Assembly (NCBI RefSeq): GCF_015356765.1
Contig: NZ_WTCQ01000002.1
Location: forward strand, 62,001-126,000
Length of the DNA stretch: 64,000 bases
Reading direction: 5' to 3'
Source: Candidatus Clavichlamydia salmonicola
GTDB lineage: Bacteria > Chlamydiota > Chlamydiia > Chlamydiales > Chlamydiaceae
This document shows positions 57,376 to 64,000 of the stretch, piece by piece. The notes under the pieces were generated by a model. That model saw only the letters and a program-made list of their open reading frames with translations, made no database searches and was not told where the DNA came from. The position numbers and the translations under genes are program-made. Positions within the stretch are counted from its first letter, which is position 1; the number at the start of each line of letters is the position of its first letter.

Positions 57376-58455
57376 ATGACGAAAATTATGAACATTAATA
57401 AAAACCAAAAAAAATCAAAAAAATATCCCTGGAAAAAATTATCTCTTACCTGTTCTCTTTTTTTTCTTTACTTTGTTTTTGCTGGACAAAGAGCAGACAC
57501 ACTCAAACAAGTAGAAAAAAGTACCTATCCAGTATTTTATGCAAATAAATGCCATGATAATTTTAGAATTTTACTAACATCTTCCATCAAAAAAGCACAA
57601 AAAAATATTTTATTAAAAAGCTTCACTCTTACTGAAGAGTATGTTTGTCGTGCATTAGTTAAAAAATCCCGTGAAGGCATTCCCATAAAAATTAAATGCC
57701 ACTCCAATAAACATAGCGATGAAATTATCAAAAAAGCACCACGCATCAAAGTAGAGCCTAAATTACGAACAGCAGGCTATATGCATCAAAAAATATTAAT
57801 TATTGATTCTGATTTAGTCTGGCTAGGATCTGCAAACATAAGTAAAGAATCATTAATCAGTGATGATAATCTTATGGTAGGAGTAAGAAATAAAGATCTT
57901 GCTACTATCTTTCAAAAAAATTGTTCTGGCGAATGCATAATTAAAAATCAGTCTATTAAAGTATGGCTCCTACCCCAAGATTCTGCATCCTGTCTTAAAG
58001 AAATAATTGATGTTTTAAATTCAGCAACAAAATCAATTAAAATGGCGATGTTTTTCTTTACCCATCCTGATTTATTTTCAGCCCTTGTGAAAGCTCATCA
58101 ACGTGGGGTTTTTGTAGAAGTTATCGTGGATAAGAGAGGATCTCATTTTATTGATAATAGTGTCTGCCCAAATCAATTTTATCTAAGCTCTCAATCTCCT
58201 TGCATTCATCATAAATTTGCATGGATTGATGATCGTATTTTAATTTTTGGTTCTGCTAATTGGACTAAAAATGGGTTTGATATGAACGAAGAAGATGTGA
58301 TTATTATTAATAATCTGACTCATACTCAAAATAAAAAATTACACCTTATATGGAAAGATTTAAGCTACACCAAAAAATTACTCCCATCATTAAAACCAGA
58401 AACAATTCTTCTTAAACAAAAAAAATCTGGCTCATCTTTCGCTGTGGCTAAATAA
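57376..58455 (+). CDS. Exported phospholipase D-superfamily protein
   Basis: This 359-residue protein has a basic start and a hydrophobic stretch (residues about 20-37, ending FAGQRA) that looks like a signal peptide. Two complete HKD motifs are present: H137-Q-K139...D144 followed by GSAN, and H278-H-K280...D285 followed by FGSANWT. The two-HKD layout and size fit single-chain PLD-like phosphodiesterases/nucleases such as Nuc-like or chlamydial PLD proteins. Substrate (lipid or nucleic acid) cannot be told from the sequence. An alternative Met lies four codons in. It is followed by an NlpC/P60 gene on the same strand after about 57 bp. Confidence 0.88.
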   Translation: MTKIMNINKNQKKSKKYPWKKLSLTCSLFFLYFVFAGQRADTLKQVEKSTYPVFYANKCHDNFRILLTSSIKKAQKNILLKSFTLTEEYVCRALVKKSREGIPIKIKCHSNKHSDEIIKKAPRIKVEPKLRTAGYMHQKILIIDSDLVWLGSANISKESLISDDNLMVGVRNKDLATIFQKNCSGECIIKNQSIKVWLLPQDSASCLKEIIDVLNSATKSIKMAMFFFTHPDLFSALVKAHQRGVFVEVIVDKRGSHFIDNSVCPNQFYLSSQSPCIHHKFAWIDDRILIFGSANWTKNGFDMNEEDVIIINNLTHTQNKKLHLIWKDLSYTKKLLPSLKPETILLKQKKSGSSFAVAK

Positions 58456-58512
58456 CGCATAAATTTTATAGAATCTTTTATATTAAAAAAATTAAACTTT
58501 CTCTTTGTGATC

Positions 58513-59406
58513 ATGGACTTCTCTAATTTTATTACTGAGCCATTTATTGATTTATCCTCAAAAATGCTTTCCAATATAGCTAAACCTCAATCTGAAACCC
58601 GAGTATCTCAATTATTACTTGGAGAAAGAGTAAGCATTATAAAAAATCACCCTGACCACCTATTTATTAAAGCTTTTGCACAACCATTTCATTGTAAAAA
58701 ATATCTTCAATGGCAAGCTTATTCAGGATGGATTTCCAACAAAAACAGCATTATTAAAAATGATGATTATATGCCTAACTATAGAATCGTTTCTCACGAA
58801 GCTGTTCTACATCCTTACAACATCTTGTTACCTTTTGGGTCTCTTGTAGAAGCAAATAAAAAAGGATCTATTCAACTTCCAGATAAAAAAATAGGTACTT
58901 GTAATCCTATTCATCTTCGATTTATTCAAAATATTCCTTTTTGTGTTGATACACTTATATTAGATGCCATGAAATTTCTTAATATTCCATATCTTTGGGG
59001 AGGGAGATTTTTTAATAAAATACAAAAAACAGGCGGTGTTGATTGCTCTGGATTTATTCACCTTATCCACGGGGCTCAAGGATTTCATCTGCCAAGAGAT
59101 GCAAAAGATCAATTCTTAGCTTGTAAACCAATTTCTTCCTTTAATCAATTACCTATTGGAGGATGTCTTTTTACTATTAAAAAAACTGAGGCTGCAGAGT
59201 ACATAAACCATGTGATGCTTAAAGATAGCCTTAATACTATCACTGATTCTTCTTTTTTAGATGGTGGTGTTATTCGACGATGTAAAGGAAAAGATTTTGA
59301 AATTAACAATAATACTATTAATTTTCATAATGACTTAAAGCCATCGCAATCTTTTAAAGTCCTTTTTGGAATTCCATTATTAACAACTAGACACACTTTT
59401 ATTTAA
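58513..59406 (+). CDS. nlpC: NlpC/P60-family cysteine peptidase (peptidoglycan hydrolase)
   Basis: NlpC/P60 enzymes cleave peptidoglycan stem peptides. The 297-residue protein has an N-terminal SH3b-like region (LGERVSIIKNHPDHLFIKAF, YSGWI) and a C-terminal papain-like domain. The catalytic Cys178 is in GGVDCSGFIHL, preceded by YLWGG, and the catalytic His233 is in YINHVML. No signal peptide is visible. Chlamydiota make a restricted septal peptidoglycan, and the C. trachomatis counterpart (CT127) likewise adjoins rpsI as I recall. ATG 58513 is used; an upstream in-frame GTG at 58507 is possible. Confidence 0.9.
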   Translation: MDFSNFITEPFIDLSSKMLSNIAKPQSETRVSQLLLGERVSIIKNHPDHLFIKAFAQPFHCKKYLQWQAYSGWISNKNSIIKNDDYMPNYRIVSHEAVLHPYNILLPFGSLVEANKKGSIQLPDKKIGTCNPIHLRFIQNIPFCVDTLILDAMKFLNIPYLWGGRFFNKIQKTGGVDCSGFIHLIHGAQGFHLPRDAKDQFLACKPISSFNQLPIGGCLFTIKKTEAAEYINHVMLKDSLNTITDSSFLDGGVIRRCKGKDFEINNNTINFHNDLKPSQSFKVLFGIPLLTTRHTFI

Positions 59407-59443
59407 GAACCACTATCATATATTTTTTTTAACGATAGAAATT

Positions 59444-59482
59444 AAAAAAAGCTTGAAAAGATAGTCTTCGCAAGCTTTTTTT
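59444..59482. terminator. Bidirectional intrinsic terminator between nlpC and rpsI
   Basis: AAAAAAGCTTG and CAAGCTTTTTT form a long perfect stem; the loop region itself can pair further (AAAGA with TCTT). A T tract follows on the plus strand and, read in reverse, on the minus strand as well. This serves both the rightward nlpC transcript and the leftward rplM-rpsI transcript. Confidence 0.85.
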
Positions 59483-59501
59483 GAAAAAATAAATATAGCA
59501 A

Positions 59502-59903
59502 TTATCTTTTGGAGAATTGGAAGCTCTTACGAGCTTTCTTATGACCATATTTCTTTCTTTCTTTTCTTCGAGGATCTCTCGTTAAATAACCAAGAGGTTT
59601 GAATTCTTGCTTTAAATCTTCACTGTTTTTAAGAAGAGCTCTAGCGATCCCTAAACGTGTAGCTGTAGCTTGTCCAGAAACACCACCACCATTTACACGA
59701 ATAATCATGTCAAATGTTCCATCTAAACCTGCTGTCTCCATAGGAGCCATGATCATTCTTCTCTGAATATCTAAAGGAAAATATTCAGAAAATTCTCTTC
59801 CATTAACATCAATGCGACCATTACCTCTTCGAAGCCTTACGCTTGAAACGGCTCTTTTTCTTCTTCCTGTCGCTGTAATATCATCTTTTGTGGATTTAAC
59901 CAT
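59502..59903 (-). CDS. rpsI: 30S ribosomal protein S9
   Basis: S9 reaches the P-site tRNA with its basic C-terminal tail. The 133-residue sequence has [20 protein letters not shown], the [19 protein letters not shown] block, and the ending [24 protein letters not shown], where the usual final residues are QFSKR. It follows rplM after 20 bp, the universal L13-S9 pair. Confidence 0.98.
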   Translation of the reverse strand: MVKSTKDDITATGRRKRAVSSVRLRRGNGRIDVNGREFSEYFPLDIQRRMIMAPMETAGLDGTFDMIIRVNGGGVSGQATATRLGIARALLKNSEDLKQEFKPLGYLTRDPRRKERKKYGHKKARKSFQFSKR

Positions 59904-59923
59904 CTATAACACTCTATATATCA

Positions 59924-60376
59924 TCAAATTTTAATTTCCGCTGGTTGTTGCGCAGCGAAAGCACTCTTATCATCTCCTGCAATAACACGCAGACTTTTCA
60001 TTTGTTTTCTACCCAAACGAGTTCTTGGCATCATACCTTGAACTGCATGAGTAATAACATATTCTGGCTTTCTTGCCTTCATATGCCTAAAAGGCACTTC
60101 TCTCATTCCACCAATATTACCTGTATAGTATCTATACATCTTTTGAGCTTCTTTGTTACCAGTCAATTTTACTTGATCACCATTAATCACAATAACTCCA
60201 TCTCCAGAATCTATGTGAGGTGTATAGGTAACTTTATGCTTTCCTCTTAAAATTTTGCTAATTTCTGAGGATAATCGCCCTAAAGTTTTTCCTTTGGCAT
60301 CTAAGATTACCCAACTCTTTCCAATAACTTCTGCAGCTTTAAGAAAGGTTGTTTTAGTGTCCTGTCGCTTTTCCAT
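59924..60376 (-). CDS. rplM: 50S ribosomal protein L13
   Basis: L13 is an early-assembly 50S protein. From the ATG at 60376 it is 150 residues, the normal size. Core blocks are [52 protein letters not shown] and [19 protein letters not shown]. The frame is open further upstream to 60427, but AGAGG lies 5 nt before the 60376 ATG and homologs start there. A possible -10 (TATAAT) lies about 130 bp upstream. Confidence 0.96.
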   Translation of the reverse strand: MEKRQDTKTTFLKAAEVIGKSWVILDAKGKTLGRLSSEISKILRGKHKVTYTPHIDSGDGVIVINGDQVKLTGNKEAQKMYRYYTGNIGGMREVPFRHMKARKPEYVITHAVQGMMPRTRLGRKQMKSLRVIAGDDKSAFAAQQPAEIKI

Positions 60377-60502
60377 AAAAACCTCTGTAAAGGAGGTCAT
60401 TTTAGAGAACGAAGATTTTTTTTCCAATCAAAAAACCTCTCTTTTTTCCCTTTTATGGAAAAAAATCACTAGCTCAAAAAAAAATCTCTATTGATGGGCG
60501 AT

Positions 60503-60508
60503 ATTATA
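60503..60508 (-). promoter_or_regulatory. Possible -10 box for rplM-rpsI
   Basis: A perfect TATAAT read leftward lies about 127 bp before the rplM ATG. The hexamer 17 nt upstream (ATAGGG) is a poor -35. In such AT-rich sequence a chance match is possible, so this is only a candidate. Confidence 0.25.
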
Positions 60509-60560
60509 TTTGAAAGAAAAAAAGACCCTATATCTAAGATAAATAGAAAAAATTATGTAA

Positions 60561-61244
60561 TTAAGCAATTAACTTCCCCTTCTCTAATTGGTACACTATA
60601 TCACATAAAGAAGAGAGCAGTGGATTATGCGTAACTATTAAAAGAGCATAATTTTTTTCTGTAGCTAGCTCTAAAAGCAACTCATGAATATTTTTTGCTG
60701 TTCCTTGATCCAAATTTCCTGAAGGCTCATCTGCTAATATAAGGTCTGGCTCATTAATCAAAGCTCTTGCTATTGCCACTCGCTGCTTTTCTCCTCCTGA
60801 CAAATCTTGACAAGAAGCATGTATACGATGATCCATACCAACACTACTTAATAAATCTAACGCCTGTTTATGAATTTCTTTTTTGGATCTTCTAGAATCC
60901 ATATTGATCAAGGCTGGAAAAATAACATTTCCTAAAACATCATAATCATCTAATAAATGAAAAAATTGAAAAATCGAACCTATACAACGATTTCTGATAA
61001 ATGCCCCATCATGAGAAAAGGGATTTTTACCTTTTATTGTCACACTTCCTTGATCAGGCTTTAGTAATCCTCCCGCGATATGCAGCAATGTTGTTTTACC
61101 AGAACCTGAAGAACCAGTTATAGCCATACTTTGCCCAGAAAAAAGAGATAGTGAAATATCATTCAAAAAAAGCTTAAAAGAATGATCTGTTTGAAAGCCT
61201 TTACTAATCTTTTTTAAAAATAAAGTAGGAGATTTATTCACCAT
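60561..61244 (-). CDS. lolD: Lipoprotein-releasing ABC transporter ATPase LolD
   Basis: LolD powers release of lipoproteins from the inner membrane. The 227-residue protein has Walker A GSSGSGKTTLLHIAGG, the signature LSGGEKQRVAIARAL, Walker B DLILADEPSGNLD and a switch His in VTHNPLL, all in the MacB/LolD subfamily spacing. Its start overlaps the permease gene by 11 bp, so the two are made together. Chlamydiae have the same pair downstream of rpmG. Confidence 0.92.
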   Translation of the reverse strand: MVNKSPTLFLKKISKGFQTDHSFKLFLNDISLSLFSGQSMAITGSSGSGKTTLLHIAGGLLKPDQGSVTIKGKNPFSHDGAFIRNRCIGSIFQFFHLLDDYDVLGNVIFPALINMDSRRSKKEIHKQALDLLSSVGMDHRIHASCQDLSGGEKQRVAIARALINEPDLILADEPSGNLDQGTAKNIHELLLELATEKNYALLIVTHNPLLSSLCDIVYQLEKGKLIA

Positions 61245-62796
61245 TTAACAACTCTGTTGGATTCATAGCAGAAACCATTTTCACAGGAAAAATGGCAGCT
61301 ATAGAAGAAAGAAATAAGGTAGCTATAACAATAACAAGATATGTACATCCTCCAGATTTAGAAAAAATTGACGCCTCAAAAACACCTATCTGTAAAAGAT
61401 CAATACCCTTTATAAATCCAACATAACTGATTAAGCTATTTAGATTTTCTAAAGTAATCCAGGCTAAAAAGCCACCTATTAAAGATCCTGCACAGCCTGT
61501 CAAAACTCCACATAAGCCAAAAATTAACATCATTTTATTTTTAGAAACTCCCAAGGCATACATAATACCTATTTCTTTACGCTTCCGATAAACTAGTAGC
61601 ATTAACATCGCTACAATATTTGACGCAGCTACTGCTAAAACCATCAAAGAGACCAAAGATAAAAGAACCTTTTCAGTATGTAGCTGACTTAAAAAAGGCT
61701 TTATATCAGAATAATCATAAAAAGCTTTTACTTCCCAAAAATCTCCAAACCCAGATTTTTGGAGTAAATTTTCTAAATTTTTTTTCATTTTCCCAATATT
61801 TTTTAATGAAATATTAGCAGCCCTTATGTCCAAAGCTTCTTCGAATATACCCTCTATAAAAGCAGCATTAGAAGCCAATTGCGCAAATCCTTCAGGAAAC
61901 ATTAAAACACTTCTTCCTCCAAATGGACTTAAGCCTGGATTATAAAAGCCCACTACCTGCACAGGAATATTCCGCTCTTGAAAACTTCCAAAATCAGCTG
62001 CATGAAAAGTAAAATGCCCTTTATCTCCTATAAGAACTCCTGAAGATTCAAAATGAGCTGGCAGTACCACTGGATTTATTGCCAAGTCTTTAAGATGAAA
62101 AAATTGATATAAAAAATGAGAACCTTGTTTTTTTAAAAAATCTAATTGTAATCCTTTTTCAGCTAGATGATCATTATAAAGAAAGGTAATTTCCTTAGCT
62201 GTTAATGGCTTGATAGCATCAAAAAGGATATTGTCTGAAATCTGCAATGGAATTGCATATGAACTTTGTCCTATAAATCTTTCTTGCATTAACCCTTTGT
62301 CTCGCAAAACAACTCTTAAATCTCCCAATGAAATAATTCGAGGCTCAATCGTTACTTGAGAAGGTAAATAATTTGACAGTAAAGCGTAAGTATCTTTTAC
62401 AATATCCTTAACTGTCCCATCAGCATTTAAATCTGGATTAGGTAACTCTTCAGATAATTCTTCATCATAATCTGCATTAAAAGGATCTGTCTTTATGCTT
62501 ACTAATTTTTCTTGTAAGTTTTTACAAGAAAAATTTGAAGCTTCAGAAGCTTCATCTATTTTGTAATAATAAGACTGAAAATAATTTCTTGATGGAACAA
62601 TCTTTAAAGAAGCTCCCAAGATTAATGAATCATGAATCCACTTTTTTTCAGCTTGTTCCATTACAGATAAAAAAACAGTCGATAACCATACTACTGAGGC
62701 AATGACACATATAGAAAATAGCGACATGAGTGAAGAATATAATCGTCTTTTTCGTGGAAATAAATACCAAAAGGCTACAGAAAACTCAAATCGCAT
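61234..62796 (-). CDS. lolE: Lipoprotein-releasing ABC transporter permease LolC/E type
   Basis: This 520-residue FtsX-like permease has one N-terminal TM (SSLMSLFSICVIASVVWLS), a large periplasmic domain of about 330 residues, and three C-terminal TMs. MYALGVSKNKMMLIF, the conserved cytoplasmic coupling helix, lies between TM2 and TM3, and the ending FPVKMVSAMNPTELLNGE is typical of LolC/E. Only one permease gene is present, so the complex may be a LolF-like homodimer. It starts 21 bp after rpmG and overlaps lolD. Confidence 0.92.
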   Translation of the reverse strand: MRFEFSVAFWYLFPRKRRLYSSLMSLFSICVIASVVWLSTVFLSVMEQAEKKWIHDSLILGASLKIVPSRNYFQSYYYKIDEASEASNFSCKNLQEKLVSIKTDPFNADYDEELSEELPNPDLNADGTVKDIVKDTYALLSNYLPSQVTIEPRIISLGDLRVVLRDKGLMQERFIGQSSYAIPLQISDNILFDAIKPLTAKEITFLYNDHLAEKGLQLDFLKKQGSHFLYQFFHLKDLAINPVVLPAHFESSGVLIGDKGHFTFHAADFGSFQERNIPVQVVGFYNPGLSPFGGRSVLMFPEGFAQLASNAAFIEGIFEEALDIRAANISLKNIGKMKKNLENLLQKSGFGDFWEVKAFYDYSDIKPFLSQLHTEKVLLSLVSLMVLAVAASNIVAMLMLLVYRKRKEIGIMYALGVSKNKMMLIFGLCGVLTGCAGSLIGGFLAWITLENLNSLISYVGFIKGIDLLQIGVFEASIFSKSGGCTYLVIVIATLFLSSIAAIFPVKMVSAMNPTELLNGE

Positions 62797-62817
62797 AGCA
62801 ATGCTCTTAAAGAAGGT

Positions 62818-62976
62818 TTATTTGGCTTCTTTAAAGATTACATGACGACGTAGCTTTTTATCGAATTTTTTTAATTCTAAACGACCAGTTGTATTACGAC
62901 GATTTTTTATTGTCCAATAAACATCAGTACTTTCTGAACTTTTAAGCTTAATGATCTCTCTTTGCTTACTTGCCAT
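62818..62976 (-). CDS. rpmG: 50S ribosomal protein L33
   Basis: The mature 52-residue protein MASKQREIIKLKSSEST, then YWTIKNRRNTTGRLELKKF and a basic end, is a canonical L33 without the zinc CxxC pairs. The frame is open back to 63027, but the ATG at 62976 has AGG 7 nt upstream and matches the family start. It heads a three-gene unit with lolE and lolD, the order seen in C. trachomatis (CT150-152, from memory). Confidence 0.96.
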   Translation of the reverse strand: MASKQREIIKLKSSESTDVYWTIKNRRNTTGRLELKKFDKKLRRHVIFKEAK

Positions 62977-63463
62977 GGGATAACCTGGGGGTTTTGATAA
63001 AAACAGAAGGATGGGATCAAATACCATAGACTGGTTAAGAGCTCCCTAAACGAAAAGTGATTGTAAAAAAATAAACGTTTTTATGCAACTATAGGATTTG
63101 TCAAATTACAGCTGGTACACTTAAGTAAGGTATCCAATAGCTACAGTCTTTTCTCTTCTTTTATAAAATTCATATTATTCTGCATATTATATGAGTTTTA
63201 AAAAGAATTATTTCTTTTATGTCTTTCATTAAATGGACTCTGTCATATTTTTATTTTTAAATCATTGATTGCTTTGAATTATTTCCTCTATAGATTATTT
63301 TCTAAGCATCTTCATCTATATTTAGAAAAACCAGAAAACTTTAGATAATTTTATTTAATATAAATTAATAGAAAAAAAATGTGAGTATAAATTTTAATAG
63401 ATGAAGCAAAATTTTTAAAAACTATATGATGAGTTAAAAACAAATTGAGTTATAGGGGTTAAA
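62977..63463. promoter_or_regulatory. Divergent intergenic region between rpmG and the aldolase gene
   Basis: This is AT-rich with no convincing coding sequence. For the rightward aldolase gene there is a candidate promoter, TTGATT at 63265-63270 and TATAGA at 63289-63294 with an 18-bp spacer, which would give a leader of about 160 nt. The leftward rpmG promoter is not clear. No RNA gene or strong hairpin was seen. Confidence 0.35.
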
Positions 63464-64000
63464 ATGACAGATACTATGTCTATAGAAAATTTATTAGGTG
63501 CTGATGCACAAAATTTATTAACACATGTAAGCTCTGGAATCACTAAAGATCAATTAATATTACCTTCCTCAGATTGGATTGATCGTATATTTAAGAATTC
63601 TGATCGCAATAACCGCGTTTTAGTCAGCCTAGCTCAACTTTTTAATACTGGAAATCTTAAAAATACTGGTTACTTATCTATACTACCAGTAGACCAAGGC
63701 GTTGAACACTCTGCTGGGTCTGCCTTTTGCCCTAATCCTCTTTTTTTTGATCCTGAAAATATTGTACGCTTAGCATTAGAAGGTGGCTGCAGTGCTGTAG
63801 CATCTACCTATGGAACCTTGGCTATTTTATCTCGTCAGTACGCTCATAAAATCCCATTTATCCTAAAACTTAATCATAATGAATTACTTTCTTACCCAAA
63901 TCGCCACAATCAAATCTTCTTTACTCAAGTCAAAAATGCATATGACATGGGCGCTCAAGCTGTTGGTGCAACCATTTATTTTGGATCAGAAGAAAGTGCT
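63464..64000 (+). CDS. fbaB: Class I fructose-bisphosphate aldolase, DhnA type (3' end outside window)
   Basis: This aldolase splits fructose-1,6-bisphosphate using a Schiff-base lysine. I translated 179 residues from the ATG at 63464, which has AGGGG about 7 nt upstream, to the window edge with no stop. Recognisable DhnA/FbaB blocks are [19 protein letters not shown], the [20 protein letters not shown] segment and [13 protein letters not shown]. Then [20 protein letters not shown] matches the family's strand before the catalytic Lys, which lies beyond the edge. It corresponds to chlamydial dhnA. Confidence 0.93.
   Translation, partial: MTDTMSIENLLGADAQNLLTHVSSGITKDQLILPSSDWIDRIFKNSDRNNRVLVSLAQLFNTGNLKNTGYLSILPVDQGVEHSAGSAFCPNPLFFDPENIVRLALEGGCSAVASTYGTLAILSRQYAHKIPFILKLNHNELLSYPNRHNQIFFTQVKNAYDMGAQAVGATIYFGSEESA

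Overview
The window is AT-rich and gene-dense and comes from a member of the Chlamydiota (order Chlamydiales) outside the genus Chlamydia. Evidence: (i) gene blocks match the classical chlamydial order as I recall it: pyrG-yqgF-zwf; recD/metG/(omega-like)/gmk/rnhB/rplS/trmD/rpsP/ffh/prmC/prfA/rpmE/(CT021-like)/lepB/ileS; rplM-rpsI-nlpC; rpmG-lolC/E-lolD; (ii) there are several Inc-like proteins with bilobed hydrophobic hairpins; (iii) there are chlamydial hallmarks such as a very long LepB, a eukaryote-like IleRS, a DhnA-type class I aldolase and a tmRNA tag starting AEPKA. A Rhabdochlamydia/Simkania-like lineage is plausible, but the sequence alone does not settle the family.

Layout. 1-1768 (-) is the start of a secreted protein with a zinc-ribbon motif, cut by the window edge. 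2086-5637 (+) is pyrG-ruvX-zwf. 5642-8378 (-) holds two paralogous four-TM Inc-like proteins whose cytosolic tails carry PPxY motifs. 8379-9224 is a gap with a probable decayed coding remnant. 9225-11161 (-) is an M19 dipeptidase and a Sua5-type t6A synthase. 11278-37107 (-) is a single uninterrupted gene of about 8.6 thousand codons, about 40% of the window. It is made of roughly 185 phage-fibre-like repeats and ends in a non-repeat tail that looks like a C1q/TNF-type jelly roll. 37547-39751 (+) is recD2. 39737-49323 (-) is a compact 12-gene translation, RNA-processing and secretion operon. 49382-52301 (+) is a CT021-like gene and lepB, facing ileS (52298-55420, -). 55613-56054 is tmRNA, followed by a third Inc-like gene, tRNA-Ile and tRNA-Ala (-), an exported PLD-like protein and an NlpC/P60 hydrolase (+). 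A strong bidirectional terminator follows, then rpsI-rplM (-), a LolC/E-LolD exporter with rpmG (-), and the 5' part of a class I fructose-bisphosphate aldolase (+).

The housekeeping blocks are ordinary. The novelty lies in the giant repeat gene, probably a huge fibrous surface or secreted protein inserted at a synteny breakpoint, and in the tandem Inc-like proteins whose PPxY motifs resemble ligands of host Nedd4-family WW domains. No transposase, insertion sequence, CRISPR array or rRNA was seen.
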